Below are positions 25,957 to 35,726 of a stretch of DNA of 64,000 nt, piece after piece. The translations under genes and the position numbers were made by a program. The first letter of the stretch is position 1, and each line of letters begins with the position of its first letter. Below the pieces are notes generated by a model. That model saw only the letters and a list, made by a program, of their open reading frames with translations. It made no database searches and had not been told where the DNA came from. Source of the DNA: Dehalococcoidia bacterium (GTDB taxonomy: Bacteria; Chloroflexota; Dehalococcoidia; Dehalococcoidales; W498); the NCBI GenBank assembly GCA_011170285.1, contig DUEE01000014.1:62001-126000 (forward strand), given 5' to 3'.

Positions 25957-26420
25957 TGCGACAGAATGAACTTTCCCCCGCCTCTGGCTCCAGGAAGAGT
26001 CGGAAGCGGGTAGGTCGGGGGGATGGCAGTGGACGCGGTACCTATTCTGGGCGTGGCAGTAAGGGGCAAAAGTCCCGTTCTGGTTATAGGATGCGCCCGG
26101 GATTTGAAGGTGGGCAATTACCCTTAATTAAGCGCTTGCCCCGAAAGCGTGGATTTGTCAACATCTTTAGGGTAGAGTATAGCGTTGTTAATTTAAATAA
26201 GCTTAATATCTTTGAGCCCGGAAGTGAGGTAACGCCAGAAGGATTGGTAGCGGCTGGGCTGGTAAAATCTCTACGGCATCCGATTAAGATTCTAGCTGAG
26301 GGGGATATTAATCATCCCCTTATTGTAAGGGCAAACAAATTCTCGGCGGTGGCTAAAGCCAAGATTGAGGCTGCCGGGGGCAAGGTGGAGGAGATTGACT
26401 ATGCGACCAAGGCAAGCTAG
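25956..26420 (+). CDS. rplO: 50S ribosomal protein L15
   Basis: The 154-residue late-assembly 50S protein with a GTG start. The basic Gly-rich N terminus '[28 protein letters not shown]' and '[18 protein letters not shown]' are diagnostic. Its last 20 bases overlap secY, a usual arrangement. Confidence 0.96.
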   Translation: MRQNELSPASGSRKSRKRVGRGDGSGRGTYSGRGSKGQKSRSGYRMRPGFEGGQLPLIKRLPRKRGFVNIFRVEYSVVNLNKLNIFEPGSEVTPEGLVAAGLVKSLRHPIKILAEGDINHPLIVRANKFSAVAKAKIEAAGGKVEEIDYATKAS

Positions 26421-27720
26421 GCCACGACTCCTTCAGGCTATGCTTGACGCCTTCAGCTTACCCGACCTGAGGCGTCGGATTCTCCTTACCCTGGGTATCC
26501 TGGTGGTCTTCCGTTTCGTGGCTCATGTGCCTCTCCCCGGGGTAGATCCTGAGGCCCTGCAACAGGTATTTGAGAAGGTCCCTATGCTGGGTATGCTTGA
26601 CATGTTTAGTGGTGGTGCCTTAAGGCGGCTTAGTGTAGCCGCTATGGGGGTTTATCCCTACATAACATCTTCAATTATTATGCAGCTACTGGTGCCTATT
26701 GTGCCGCGGTTAAGAGCTCTTTCCCAGGAGGGAGAGGCTGGGAGGAATACCATTAATCGGATTACCCATTGGGCGGTGGTTCCCTTGGCTGGTCTTCAGG
26801 GTTATGGTCAGTTAATCTGGCTCCAGCGTGAGGGTGTGGTTGGTGGTGCTGCCGCGCTACCGATGGCAACTATGGTCATATCAATGATAGCTGGTACCAT
26901 GTTCTGTATCTGGCTAGGTGAGCTTATTACTGAATACGGAATTGGCAATGGTATATCTATAATAATCTTTGGTGGTATTGTGGCCGGTTTCTGGGAAACG
27001 GCTGGTCAGGGCGGCATTGAGGCGGCAACAAATCTTGGCGGCTTGATGATATATCTCCTCATAGCCTTAGCCACCGTTGTCTTCATAGTTATTTTTACGG
27101 AGGCTCACCGCCGTATCCCGGTTCAATATGCCCGTAGCGTGGTTCGCGGTGGTCGTATGTATAAACAATCAGGCTCAACCCACATCCCACTGCGAGTAAA
27201 CACAGCGGGAATGATACCTCTCATCTTTGCTATGTCGCTGATGCTGTTTCCTGGTATTATAGCTAGTTATTTTGCCAATCCCGCCGGAGCTGACCCCAAT
27301 TTGGCTAATCATATTATGAGCCTGTTTAATCCTAATGCGATGTTACCTATGGGCTTATTTTACTGGGGAATGTTTTTTGTGATGGTGATTGCCTTTGCCT
27401 TCTTTTATACTATGGTGATTTTTGAGCAGCAGGATTTACCCGGTGTTTTACAGCGGCAGGGGGGATTTGTCCCTGGGATTCAACCAGGGAAACACACCGC
27501 TAATTACCTTAATCAGGTCATTAGCCGTATTACCTGGGGAGGTGCTCTTTTCTTAGCCTTGGTGGCGATAATGCCATTCGCCGCTCGAGAGATTGGCAAT
27601 GTTCAGGTAATCCAGCTATCTAGCATGGGTTTGCTTATTGTGGTTGGTGTTGCTTTGGATACTATGAAGCAGGTGGAGTCGCAACTGGTAATGCGGCGCT
27701 ATGAGGGCTTTATTAAATAA
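26401..27720 (+). CDS. secY: protein translocase subunit SecY
   Basis: Central channel of the Sec translocon, about ten membrane helices. The ATG at 26401 (GGAGGAG 8 bases upstream) gives 439 residues, '[22 protein letters not shown]'. The plug region '[30 protein letters not shown]', '[18 protein letters not shown]' and the cytosolic loop '[23 protein letters not shown]' are present. The track start at 26365 overlaps rplO too far. The gene is followed by adk and map, the standard spc order. Confidence 0.96.
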   Translation: MRPRQARPRLLQAMLDAFSLPDLRRRILLTLGILVVFRFVAHVPLPGVDPEALQQVFEKVPMLGMLDMFSGGALRRLSVAAMGVYPYITSSIIMQLLVPIVPRLRALSQEGEAGRNTINRITHWAVVPLAGLQGYGQLIWLQREGVVGGAAALPMATMVISMIAGTMFCIWLGELITEYGIGNGISIIIFGGIVAGFWETAGQGGIEAATNLGGLMIYLLIALATVVFIVIFTEAHRRIPVQYARSVVRGGRMYKQSGSTHIPLRVNTAGMIPLIFAMSLMLFPGIIASYFANPAGADPNLANHIMSLFNPNAMLPMGLFYWGMFFVMVIAFAFFYTMVIFEQQDLPGVLQRQGGFVPGIQPGKHTANYLNQVISRITWGGALFLALVAIMPFAAREIGNVQVIQLSSMGLLIVVGVALDTMKQVESQLVMRRYEGFIK

Positions 27721-27728
27721 GGTGAAAG

Positions 27729-28391
27729 GTGTATATTGTTTTTCTAGGTGCCCCTGGTGCGGGTAAAGGAACTCAGGCAGCTACTGTAGCTCAGGAGCTG
27801 AAATTAGTACATATCGCTTCTGGAGACCTGTTTAGGCAGGCAATAGAGCAAGGCACTGAGTTAGGATTGAGAGCCAAGTCTTATATGGAAAGGGGAATAC
27901 TGGTACCTGACTCAATTTCGATAGGAATGGTTTTGGGGCGTATATCGGCTCCGGATTGTGAAGGTGGGGTAATCCTTGATGGTTTTCCCCGCAATCTCAA
28001 GCAGGCTGAGGCACTGGATGAAATCCTAGCCAAACAGGCTAAAACTATAGATAGGGCGGTATATATTCTGGTCTCTGAACGGGAGCTGCTAATGCGACTT
28101 AGCCGGCGCTGGATTTGTCGTAATTGTCAGACACCGTATCATACCATAAACTCCCCGCCTAAGGTTTGGGGTAAGTGTGACCGGTGCGGCGGTGAGCTAT
28201 ATCAGCGCCCTGATGATACCGTTGACAAAGCTAAAAAGCGGCTTGAGGTTTACTTGAATGAGACGGCTCCTCTCATTGATTATTATGCTGGGGCAGGTAA
28301 GCTATTGGAGGTAGATGGGGAGGGAAGTATAGATGAGGTGAGTTGGAGAATCATCACCGCCCTTGGTAAAGGCGAGTTTATTGCTAGGTGA
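27729..28391 (+). CDS. adk: adenylate kinase, zinc-lid type
   Basis: ATP + AMP to 2 ADP. GTG start, 220 residues. The P-loop 'GAPGAGKGTQ' is at 7-16, the AMP-binding 'SGDLFRQAI' at 31, and 'ILDGFPRNLKQAEALD' near 82. The LID domain is the long form with four cysteines (130, 133, 150, 153: 'CRNCQTPYHTI', 'CDRCGGEL') that bind structural zinc. It lies between secY and map. Confidence 0.97.
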   Translation: MYIVFLGAPGAGKGTQAATVAQELKLVHIASGDLFRQAIEQGTELGLRAKSYMERGILVPDSISIGMVLGRISAPDCEGGVILDGFPRNLKQAEALDEILAKQAKTIDRAVYILVSERELLMRLSRRWICRNCQTPYHTINSPPKVWGKCDRCGGELYQRPDDTVDKAKKRLEVYLNETAPLIDYYAGAGKLLEVDGEGSIDEVSWRIITALGKGEFIAR

Positions 28392-28395
28392 GTAT

Positions 28396-29145
28396 ATGAG
28401 TATAATTATCAAATCTGATAGAGAGATTGCTGTTATGCGGCAGGCAGGTAGAATTGTGGCCACTGTACTGGAACTGCTTAAGGGGCAACTGAGACCAGGG
28501 ATGAAAACTAAGGAGTTAGATGTTATTGCGGTTAGAGAGCTAGAAAAGCTGGGAGCCAAGTCTTCATCTAAAGGATACCATGGCTTCCCAGCTAATATCT
28601 GCATATCTGTGAATGATGAGATAGTACACGGAATTCCAGGGGAACGGATATTATATGAGGGTGACATTGTATCTCTTGACCTAGTAGCAAATATCAATGG
28701 TTTTCATGGTGACGCTGCGATAACAGTAGGTATCGGTGAGGTTAGCCCACAGGCTAAAGAGCTTATGGAAACTACTGAAGGTGCCCTAAAGGTTGGCATT
28801 GCTGCTGCTTATCCCGGTGCCAGATTAGGTGATATTTCGGCTACCATTCAGAATTATGCTGAGTCAAGGGGCTACTCAGTAGTCCGTGAGTATACCGGGC
28901 ACGGTATTGGTCGAGAGATGCATGAGGAACCTTCAATACCTAATTTTGGCCTACCAGGCTCGGGACCAGTGCTAAGAAAGGGTATGACCCTTGCCCTTGA
29001 ACCTATGGTGAATATTGGTGACTGGCATACTAGGCTTGGAGATGACCGCTGGACGGTGTTTACCGCTGATGGGGGTCTCTCGGCTCACTTTGAAAATACC
29101 ATTGCCATTACTAATGCTGGACCAGAGGTACTTACCACTGTGTAA
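28396..29145 (+). CDS. map: methionine aminopeptidase, type I
   Basis: Removes N-terminal Met from nascent proteins. The ATG at 28396 gives 249 residues beginning 'MSIIIKSDREIAVMRQAGRI'. The upstream 11 codons in the track overlap adk. Metal ligands are visible in 'GDIVSLDLVANINGFHGDAAITV' (two Asp), 'TGHGIGREMHEEPSI' (His) and 'HFENTIAIT' (Glu), plus 'LEPMVNIG'. It follows adk by 4 bp. Confidence 0.96.
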   Translation: MSIIIKSDREIAVMRQAGRIVATVLELLKGQLRPGMKTKELDVIAVRELEKLGAKSSSKGYHGFPANICISVNDEIVHGIPGERILYEGDIVSLDLVANINGFHGDAAITVGIGEVSPQAKELMETTEGALKVGIAAAYPGARLGDISATIQNYAESRGYSVVREYTGHGIGREMHEEPSIPNFGLPGSGPVLRKGMTLALEPMVNIGDWHTRLGDDRWTVFTADGGLSAHFENTIAITNAGPEVLTTV

Positions 29146-29157
29146 AGAAGAAGGTTT

Positions 29158-29376
29158 ATGACTAAGAAGGAAACCATTGAAGTAGAGGGGACAGTAGTTG
29201 AACCTTTGCCTAATGCCATGTTTCGTGTTGAGTTACCCACTGGGCATAAGGTATTAGCTCACATTTCGGGGAAGATAAGATTGCATTATATTAAAATTTT
29301 ATCCGGTGACAAGGTGCTGATAGAGCTTTCCCCCTATGACCTGAGTCGAGGGAGGATTACATATCGGTTTAAATAG
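29158..29376 (+). CDS. infA: translation initiation factor IF-1
   Basis: The 72-residue S1/OB-fold factor that occupies the A site during initiation. '[24 protein letters not shown]' and '[44 protein letters not shown]' match the family end to end. It lies between map and rpmJ as usual. Confidence 0.97.
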   Translation: MTKKETIEVEGTVVEPLPNAMFRVELPTGHKVLAHISGKIRLHYIKILSGDKVLIELSPYDLSRGRITYRFK

Positions 29377-29388
29377 AGAGGGCTAATT

Positions 29389-29502
29389 ATGAAGGTGAAA
29401 GCTTCGGTTAAGGTTAGATGCGAAAAATGCAAGGTGGTAAGGCGGCACGGGGTGATTAGGATTATTTGTTCCAACCCTAGGCACAAGCAGCGACAAGGCT
29501 AA
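29389..29502 (+). CDS. rpmJ: 50S ribosomal protein L36
   Basis: Too short for the ORF track: 37 residues, [20 protein letters not shown] then [17 protein letters not shown]. Zinc ligands CXXC, Cys and His are all present, so this is the zinc-binding (C+) form. It sits in its classical place between infA and rpsM. GAGAGGGC lies upstream of the ATG. Confidence 0.95.
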   Translation: MKVKASVKVRCEKCKVVRRHGVIRIICSNPRHKQRQG

Positions 29503-29529
29503 ATTTTTCTTATTAGTAAGGAGGACTAG

Positions 29530-29919
29530 ATGGCGCGTATAGCCGGGGTAGATATACCTAAAAATAAGCGAATCTTGATAGCTCTCCAGTATATCTATGG
29601 CATTGGTGCCACTCGGAGCCAGAGGATTCTAGCTCAGACTGGTATCAATTCTTCTACTAAGACGAGCGATCTGATTGAAGAAGAGGTTAATCGTCTACGA
29701 GAAGTGATTGACCGAGAGTATAGGGTTGAGGGTGAACTTAGAAAAGAGGTTAATCTTAATATTAGGCGTCTGGTTGAGATTGGTAGCTATCGGGGTACCA
29801 GGTATCGTCGTAGCTTACCGCTTAGGGGGCAGCGAACGCGAACCAATGCTCGCACCAAGCGTGGTCCTCGTAAGACTATAGCCGGTAGAGGGCAGAGGCG
29901 TGGCGTGACTAAGAAATAA
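29530..29919 (+). CDS. rpsM: 30S ribosomal protein S13
   Basis: The 129-residue 30S head protein contacting the P-site tRNA and 50S. '[26 protein letters not shown]', '[34 protein letters not shown]' and the basic tail are typical. AAGGAGGAC precedes the ATG. It starts the alpha-operon block. Confidence 0.97.
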   Translation: MARIAGVDIPKNKRILIALQYIYGIGATRSQRILAQTGINSSTKTSDLIEEEVNRLREVIDREYRVEGELRKEVNLNIRRLVEIGSYRGTRYRRSLPLRGQRTRTNARTKRGPRKTIAGRGQRRGVTKK

Positions 29920-29952
29920 CTTAACATAATATATAGTATTTAGGAGATTACA

Positions 29953-30339
29953 ATGCCACAAAAAAAACGAGCCAGAAAACGGGAACGCAAGTCTATCCCT
30001 GTAGGCAGAGCCTATATCCAATCCACTTTTAATAATACCATAGTGACTCTTACCGATCCTCAAGGAAATGTTATCGCCTGGGGAAGCTCAGGGACAGCTG
30101 GGTTCAAAGGCTCGCGTAAAGGCACTCCCTATGCTGCTCAATTAGCAGCTCGTGATGCGGCACACAAAGCTATGGAGCATGGCTTACGCCAGGTAGAGGT
30201 TTATGTTAGAGGTCCAGGCAGTGGGCGTGAAGCAGCTATTCGTTCCCTACAAAGCTCAGGACTCTATATTACCCGCATTAGGGATGTGACTCCCATTCCC
30301 CATAATGGTTGTCGTCCGCCAAAAAGAAGACGCGTGTAG
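29953..30339 (+). CDS. rpsK: 30S ribosomal protein S11
   Basis: The 128-residue platform protein. '[28 protein letters not shown]', '[18 protein letters not shown]' and '[17 protein letters not shown]' are diagnostic. AGGAGA lies before the ATG. It follows rpsM after a short 33-bp gap. Confidence 0.97.
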   Translation: MPQKKRARKRERKSIPVGRAYIQSTFNNTIVTLTDPQGNVIAWGSSGTAGFKGSRKGTPYAAQLAARDAAHKAMEHGLRQVEVYVRGPGSGREAAIRSLQSSGLYITRIRDVTPIPHNGCRPPKRRRV

Positions 30340-30348
30340 GAGAGAAAA

Positions 30349-30975
30349 ATGGCAAGGTACACAGGAGCAGTTTGTCGATTATGCCGGCGTAGTGGCGAGA
30401 AGTTGATGCTTAAAGGTGGCCGGTGTTTTACCTCTAAATGTGCGATGGACAAGCGAGGGAAACCGCCGGGACAGCAGCCTACTCAGCGCCGTCGGATTTC
30501 CGACCGTGCAGTACAGCTTCGGGAGAAGCAAAAAGCCCGCTATACTTATGGAATTCTGGAGCGGCAGTTTAAGCGTTTCTTTGCTAAAGCCGAAAAGCAG
30601 TCAGGCATCACCGGCGAAAACCTGCTGGTATTGTTGGAGATGCGGCTTGATAATGTTGTATACCGTTTAGGCTTTGCTGACTCCCGGGCTCAAGCTCGTC
30701 AGCTAGTTCGACATGGACATATTATACTAAATGGGCACAAGACTGATATACCCTCTTGTTTAGTTAAGGAAGGTGATACCATTAATTGGAAACCAGAAAA
30801 TACCAAAAGCGAGTATTATCAACAACTGGTTCAAACTATAGAGGCTAAGTCGGTATCGGGTTGGTTGAGCCTGGATAGGCAGAATATTATTGGTCGGGTT
30901 TTATCTCTGCCTACCCCTGATGACATTGATGCTAAATTTGATGGCAAGAGCATAGTTGAGTTCTATTCCAGATAA
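30349..30975 (+). CDS. rpsD: 30S ribosomal protein S4, zinc-binding type
   Basis: 16S rRNA-binding assembly initiator, 208 residues. The N terminus carries four cysteines (9, 12, 26, 31: '[18 protein letters not shown]') that bind zinc. The S4 RNA-binding domain is '[28 protein letters not shown]'. The C-terminal end is standard ('KSIVEFYSR'). Confidence 0.97.
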   Translation: MARYTGAVCRLCRRSGEKLMLKGGRCFTSKCAMDKRGKPPGQQPTQRRRISDRAVQLREKQKARYTYGILERQFKRFFAKAEKQSGITGENLLVLLEMRLDNVVYRLGFADSRAQARQLVRHGHIILNGHKTDIPSCLVKEGDTINWKPENTKSEYYQQLVQTIEAKSVSGWLSLDRQNIIGRVLSLPTPDDIDAKFDGKSIVEFYSR

Positions 30976-30998
30976 GGTAATTAAAAGGAGGTAGTCTT

Positions 30999-31955
30999 TT
31001 GTCTGGTTTGGCAATACCTGAGATTGAGTGTGTCGAAGACAAGGGTAACTTTGGGAGCTTTGTGGCTAAGCCTCTGAGAAGGGGCTTTGGTGTTACCCTT
31101 GGTAATGCTTTACGTCGAGTTTTGCTTAGTTATCTTCCAGGGGCAGCTGTGACTCAGGTTAAGATTGAGGGGATTCAGCATGAATTCTCTGCTATCCCTT
31201 ATATAAAGGAAGATACCACGGATTTTTTACTCAATGTTAAAGCATTAAGGTTAAAGTCCCTTTCAGGTCAACCAGGTAAGTTAACTCTGGATGTGAAAGG
31301 GGAGGGGCAAGTTTGCGCTGCTGACATTAAGCCCTCAACTGATTTTGAGGTGGTGAACCCTGAGCTTTATTTAGCCACCTTAGATTCAGATGAAGCTAGC
31401 CTTTCTGTAGAGTTTGATGTGGAATTGGGTGAAGGCTATAGGCGGGCTGAGCCTGGTGATAATCTACCCATAGGAGTGATTCCAATGGATGCCGTTTTTA
31501 CCCCAATACGCAAGGTTGACTTTACCGTTGAGCCAATTCATATTGGTCGTGAGACTAGTCGTGAGCGGTTGTGCCTAGAAGTATGGACAGACGGCACTAT
31601 ATCACCGGTAGATGCAATCAGCGGCAGTGCCAGCATTCTAGTGGAGCAATTATCAGCTTTTGTTGATTATGCTAGTATATCGCGGATGGAGGCAGATAAG
31701 CTTATTCGCTTACCTATTTCTAACGAGCAGTATAATATACCCGTGGACCAATTAAAGCTATCAATGCGTACCATGAATTGCTTGCGGCGTGGTGGTATCA
31801 CTACCGTGGGCGAAGTCATAAGCAGGGGGGATAAGGGGTTGCTTTCACTACGGAACTTTGGGCAGAAGTCTAAACGAGAGATAGAAGATTGCCTCAACGC
31901 ATTGGGACTATCTCTTACCCCTCAGGTTGAGGAAAGGACAGAGGATGAGGCATAA
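30999..31955 (+). CDS. rpoA: DNA-directed RNA polymerase subunit alpha
   Basis: Scaffold for RNA polymerase assembly, 318 residues. It starts at a TTG 7 bases after AAAAGGAGG. The N-terminal domain has '[24 protein letters not shown]' and '[17 protein letters not shown]'. The C-terminal domain, which binds UP elements and activators, has '[20 protein letters not shown]' and '[19 protein letters not shown]'. rplQ overlaps its 3' end. Confidence 0.97.
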   Translation: MSGLAIPEIECVEDKGNFGSFVAKPLRRGFGVTLGNALRRVLLSYLPGAAVTQVKIEGIQHEFSAIPYIKEDTTDFLLNVKALRLKSLSGQPGKLTLDVKGEGQVCAADIKPSTDFEVVNPELYLATLDSDEASLSVEFDVELGEGYRRAEPGDNLPIGVIPMDAVFTPIRKVDFTVEPIHIGRETSRERLCLEVWTDGTISPVDAISGSASILVEQLSAFVDYASISRMEADKLIRLPISNEQYNIPVDQLKLSMRTMNCLRRGGITTVGEVISRGDKGLLSLRNFGQKSKREIEDCLNALGLSLTPQVEERTEDEA

Positions 31956-32298
31956 AGTAGCTGGTAGAAAGTTAGGTAGGGATTCAGGTCACCGGAGGGC
32001 GTTGTATCGTAACTTGGTGACTGACCTTCTTAACTATGAGAAAATAACTACCACCGAGGCCAAGGCCAAGGAAGTGCGTGGCTTGGCTGAGCGAATGATC
32101 ACATTTGGTAAGGAGGGTGGACTTCCTTCCCGTCACAGGGCGCTGTCATTTATTTTAGATAAAAAAGTGACCGCCAAAGTATTTAGTGATCTCGCCTCAA
32201 GGTATGCTGAGCGTCCTGGTGGGTATACCCGCATTATTAAATTGGGACCCAGATTGGGTGATGGGGCTCCTATGGTTCGGCTTGAGTTGGTAGAGTGA
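31945..32298 (+). CDS. rplQ: 50S ribosomal protein L17
   Basis: The ATG at 31945 yields the canonical '[20 protein letters not shown]' and 117 residues. The track start at TTG 31927 adds six residues from inside rpoA. '[25 protein letters not shown]' and '[23 protein letters not shown]' complete the match. It overlaps rpoA by 11 bases. Confidence 0.96.
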   Translation: MRHKVAGRKLGRDSGHRRALYRNLVTDLLNYEKITTTEAKAKEVRGLAERMITFGKEGGLPSRHRALSFILDKKVTAKVFSDLASRYAERPGGYTRIIKLGPRLGDGAPMVRLELVE

Positions 32299-32311
32299 CG
32301 GGGATACAGGG

Positions 32312-33088
32312 TTGATAAACAGACTTAGCAAAATTGTATTAATTATGGAATATGATGGTACTCATTACCACGGCTTCCAGTTGCAGGCTGATCTGCCTAC
32401 TATTCAAGGGGAGACTGAGAAAGCCCTGTGCAAGCTTACAGGAGAGAGAATTCGGGTGATGGCAGCTAGCCGAACCGATGCCGGGGTTCATGCTAGAGGA
32501 CAGGTGATTAGTTTCAAGGCTATGCCGTCCCTGTCCCTATCGGTATTTATTACCGGTTTAAACTACTATTTACCTGGGGATATTGTGGTTAAGGCGGCGC
32601 ATAGAGGAGATGATTCTTTTAATGTTAGGCGTGATGCTCTTAGCCGGGAATATAATTACTATATATTAAATAGCTTGACCCGGTCACCAATAAGGAATGG
32701 TTTTTCTTACCGTGTTGCTGGTCATCTGAATATTGGGGCTATGAATCAGGCGTGTCAATCTCTTATTGGTGAGCATGACTTTGCCTCTTTTATAACTTGC
32801 CTTGGAGTTGATATAAGGAGCACGGTGCGGAGTGTGTATAGAGCAGAAATAGAGAAGGATGGGGAATTGGTTGTTTTTAATATAGCCGCTAACTCCTTTT
32901 TACCTCATCAAGTGCGCAATACAGCAGGTGCCCTAATCAAAGTGGGCAGGGAAAAGATGACTGTTGACGAATTTTATAGTATGGTTGAAGATAAGAAACC
33001 AGGCTTGGCTGGTCCAACGGCTCCTGCCTGTGGGCTATGCCTTATGGGGGTTAATTATCCACGATCTTTTGGAGAAGAGGTGCAATGA
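32312..33088 (+). CDS. truA: tRNA pseudouridine(38-40) synthase
   Basis: Forms pseudouridine at tRNA positions 38-40; 258 residues from a TTG start. '[26 protein letters not shown]' is at the N terminus. The catalytic Asp is in '[18 protein letters not shown]'. '[10 protein letters not shown]' and '[21 protein letters not shown]' near the end are conserved. It sits between rplQ and rplM, common in Gram-positive-type ribosomal operons. The rplM ATG overlaps its stop (ATGA). Confidence 0.95.
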   Translation: MINRLSKIVLIMEYDGTHYHGFQLQADLPTIQGETEKALCKLTGERIRVMAASRTDAGVHARGQVISFKAMPSLSLSVFITGLNYYLPGDIVVKAAHRGDDSFNVRRDALSREYNYYILNSLTRSPIRNGFSYRVAGHLNIGAMNQACQSLIGEHDFASFITCLGVDIRSTVRSVYRAEIEKDGELVVFNIAANSFLPHQVRNTAGALIKVGREKMTVDEFYSMVEDKKPGLAGPTAPACGLCLMGVNYPRSFGEEVQ

Positions 33089-33540
33089 AAACCTATAGCA
33101 CTAAGGCGTCTGATATTAAGCATGAGTGGCATGTTATTGATGCTTCGGGTGAGGTCTTAGGCAAGCTAGCCACTCGAGTAGCTACCTTACTTATGGGTAA
33201 GCACAAACCAATATTCAGTCGTAATCTGGATACGGGCGACTTTGTCATCGTTATCAATGCTGATAAGGTGTGTGTGACCGGCAATAAAGCTAAGCAGAAG
33301 GTCTATTATAGACATTCTGGGTATCCTGGCGGGTTAAAAAGTATTAGTTTAGACAAAATGATGGAGGCTAATCCTGAGCAAGTTGTTAAACATGCTGTCA
33401 AGGGTATGTTGCCTCACAATCGGCTGGGTGCCAAGATGATGAAAAAAGTCAGGGTCTATGTCGGTGATACCCATCCCCACTTGGCTCAAGTGAATGCTAG
33501 TCCCAGGAGGGCAGTTTTAGAGGATGAGGGAAGGGGATAG
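33085..33540 (+). CDS. rplM: 50S ribosomal protein L13
   Basis: The 151-residue early 50S assembly protein. '[40 protein letters not shown]' and '[25 protein letters not shown]' are diagnostic. It overlaps truA by 4 bases and is followed by rpsI. Confidence 0.97.
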   Translation: MKTYSTKASDIKHEWHVIDASGEVLGKLATRVATLLMGKHKPIFSRNLDTGDFVIVINADKVCVTGNKAKQKVYYRHSGYPGGLKSISLDKMMEANPEQVVKHAVKGMLPHNRLGAKMMKKVRVYVGDTHPHLAQVNASPRRAVLEDEGRG

Positions 33541-33541
33541 G

Positions 33542-33943
33542 ATGCAAATGGAAAAGCAAGCTTATTTCTATGGAACAGGCAGACGCAAAACGGCTGTGGC
33601 TCGAGTAAGGCTCTTACCAGGTAATGGTGATATTATCATAAATGGTGTTCCCTATGAGGAGCTGTTCCCCCGCTTTGAGCACCGCCGGACAATACTGCAA
33701 CCTCTTTTGGTTACTGATTGCGTCACCAAGTATAATGCTGTAGTCAAGGTAACAGGGAGTGGTATATCGGGGCAGAGTGGCGCTGTTTCTCACGGTATCG
33801 CTCGAGCCCTGATAAGAGCTGATGAAAGCCTTAGGTCTATACTGCGGCGTTACGGATTGCTTACTCGGGACGCTCGGGCAAAAGAGAGGAAAAAGTACGG
33901 TCTCAAGCGAGCTCGCAAGGCACCTCAATATACTAAACGGTAA
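33542..33943 (+). CDS. rpsI: 30S ribosomal protein S9
   Basis: 30S head protein whose C-terminal tail reaches the P-site tRNA. The ATG at 33542 (GGGG 6 bases upstream) gives about 133 residues; the track start at 33524 lies inside rplM. 'YFYGTGRRKTAVARVRLLPGNGDIIING' and the C-terminal 'KKYGLKRARKAPQYTKR' with terminal Lys-Arg are typical. It is the last gene of the ribosomal run. Confidence 0.96.
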   Translation: MQMEKQAYFYGTGRRKTAVARVRLLPGNGDIIINGVPYEELFPRFEHRRTILQPLLVTDCVTKYNAVVKVTGSGISGQSGAVSHGIARALIRADESLRSILRRYGLLTRDARAKERKKYGLKRARKAPQYTKR

Positions 33944-34032
33944 AGTGCTTGGCGTGGGCAAAAAGAATCCAAATAAACTACCACCGAACCGGTATTGCCT
34001 TAATCTATTTTGTGTACTCCCTGTAGTCACCG

Positions 34033-34053
34033 GTTACTCTTTGGGTAACATAT
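34033..34053 (+). terminator. possible terminator of the ribosomal super-operon
   Basis: GTTACTC-TTT-GGGTAAC (7-bp stem with one G-U, three-base loop) is followed by ATATTTTATAAG, between rpsI and the sirtuin gene. The U tract is imperfect. Confidence 0.4.
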
Positions 34054-34103
34054 TTTATAAGTCAATTCCTTCCTGACTCTAGTAGCAAACAGGGAGAAAG
34101 CTT

Positions 34104-34895
34104 GTGGAGAAACCTGCGTTAGACAGCCTTATTGATAGAGTGGCTGACCTAATCATTAACGCTGGGAGAATAGTGGTCTTCACCGGTGCCGGGGTGAGTA
34201 CCGAATCCGGGATTCCCGATTTTCGCAGCCCTGGTGGAATCTGGGACAGGTTTGACCCGGATGATTTTACCTATCACAAGTTCGTTAGCCACCCTGAAAC
34301 CAGGCGAAAGCAATGGCAGATGCTTGGGCAGGGGGTTCTAACCACCAAGGCTGAGCCAAATCCTGCCCACTACGCCATTGCTGAGCTGGATAGATTAGGT
34401 AAGCTGGATTGTGTTATTACCCAAAATGTCGACAGTCTTCACCAAAAGGCAGGGGTTCCTCAGGACAAGGTATTTGAGCTACACGGTAATATGCAGTGGG
34501 CGAAATGCCTGAGATGTGGTAGGAGTTATCCTTTTGAATATATTAAAGCCAGGCTGGACGAAGGCGAGGAAATCCCTGACTGTGAAGCTTGCCACGGTAT
34601 CCTGAAACCGGCTGCTGTTTTTTTCGGTGAGCCATTACCAGCCAAGGTGTTAGAGGAGGCTACCTCACGCTCATACAATTCTGACCTATTTATCGTAATT
34701 GGCTCGACCCTGGTTATTTATCCTGCTGCCTATATGCCAATATATGCTGTTCGTTCCGGTGCTAAGTTAGTCATTATTAACCTTAGTTCCACCCCTATGG
34801 ATATGGAAGCTACAGTTTTGATTAGGGCTAAGGCTGGGGAAGTAATGCTAAAAGTAATACAACGGGTGAGACAGGAAATCAGCAACCACTTCTAA
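34104..34895 (+). CDS. NAD-dependent protein deacylase, sirtuin family
   Basis: Sir2-type enzyme, 263 residues, GTG start. It consumes NAD to remove acyl groups from lysines. The NAD-binding 'VVFTGAGVSTESGIPDFRSPGGIW' is at 24-47, 'TQNVDSLHQKAG' near 107 and the catalytic His127 in 'FELHGNMQWAKC'. The structural zinc site uses Cys135/138 ('CLRC') and Cys160/163 ('CEAC'). 'GSTLVIYPAAYMP' and 'VIINLSSTPMD' complete it. Its Ala-Tyr-free N lobe suggests a deacetylase rather than a desuccinylase, weakly. An SDR gene follows 22 bp later. Confidence 0.93.
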   Translation: MEKPALDSLIDRVADLIINAGRIVVFTGAGVSTESGIPDFRSPGGIWDRFDPDDFTYHKFVSHPETRRKQWQMLGQGVLTTKAEPNPAHYAIAELDRLGKLDCVITQNVDSLHQKAGVPQDKVFELHGNMQWAKCLRCGRSYPFEYIKARLDEGEEIPDCEACHGILKPAAVFFGEPLPAKVLEEATSRSYNSDLFIVIGSTLVIYPAAYMPIYAVRSGAKLVIINLSSTPMDMEATVLIRAKAGEVMLKVIQRVRQEISNHF

Positions 34896-34917
34896 AAAAT
34901 TGGGTAAGGAGTTAAGT

Positions 34918-35700
34918 ATGGGAAAATTAGACGGTAAGGTAGCCGTAATTACTGGGTCGGCTAGAGGGATAGGCAAAGCTGACGCCTTGCTGTTTGCTCA
35001 GGAGGGGGCATGTGTGGTAGTCAGTGATGTTGACCGGGAGCCTCTGGTGGCTACAGCAAAAGAGATAGAGGCTGCCGGGGGCAAGGTTGCCTGGTGTATT
35101 GCTGATGTAACCAAGCCAGAGGATACTGATAAGCTGATGGATACCGCCGTGGATATATTTGGGGACTTGAATATTTTGGTTAATAATGCCGGGATAGCCA
35201 GAGATGCGCTATTACATAAAATGACTGATACCCAATGGGATATGTGCCTGGACATTATTCTCAAGGGAACCTTTAATTGTGTTCGCTCCGCCGCCAAATA
35301 TATGATGAAAAAGGGGCATGGCGGTAAGATTATCAATACCGCTTCGGTAATGGGTTTGATGGGTAATGTGGGACAGGTCAATTATACGGCGGCTAAGGCG
35401 GGTGTCATTGGACTTACCAAAACAGTAGCCAGAGAGTGGGCGAGATTTGGCGTAAACTGTAACGCCATTGCCTATGGCTTCGTCCATACCAGATTTACTG
35501 CTGAGAAAGAGACCGGGGAGGAGGTTGCCGGTGAAAAAATGGGCATACCAAGGAAGGTTAGAGACAGGATGCTTCAAGAGATTGGTGGTAAGGCAATAAC
35601 ACCAGAGGATGCAGCCAAGCCAGCATTGTTTCTGGCCTCGGTTGATTCAGATTTTATCACCGGACATGTATTAAATGTGAGCGCCGGAATGTATATGTAA
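34918..35700 (+). CDS. short-chain dehydrogenase/reductase (FabG-like)
   Basis: Classical SDR. The ATG at 34918 follows TAAGGAG by 7 bases and gives 260 residues; the track start at 34900 is less likely. Cofactor motif 'ITGSARGIGKADALLFA', 'LVNNAG', catalytic 'NTASVMGLMGNVGQVNYTAAKAG' (Ser, Tyr, Lys) and 'INVSAGMYM'-like end are visible. The Asp after beta-2 ('VVVSDVDRE') suggests NAD rather than NADP preference. It could act as a beta-ketoacyl or 3-hydroxyacyl-CoA reductase. An insert of about 20 residues ('EKETGEEVAGEKMGIPRKVR') sits before the last helices. Substrate unknown. Confidence 0.88.
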   Translation: MGKLDGKVAVITGSARGIGKADALLFAQEGACVVVSDVDREPLVATAKEIEAAGGKVAWCIADVTKPEDTDKLMDTAVDIFGDLNILVNNAGIARDALLHKMTDTQWDMCLDIILKGTFNCVRSAAKYMMKKGHGGKIINTASVMGLMGNVGQVNYTAAKAGVIGLTKTVAREWARFGVNCNAIAYGFVHTRFTAEKETGEEVAGEKMGIPRKVRDRMLQEIGGKAITPEDAAKPALFLASVDSDFITGHVLNVSAGMYM

Positions 35701-35726
35701 CCAATTGAAGGCTTGGTTCAATATTC

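Noticed and set aside
33614-34030. 138-codon antisense ORF over rpsI
   Set aside because: It overlaps a certain S9 gene in the opposite frame and has no protein-like motifs.
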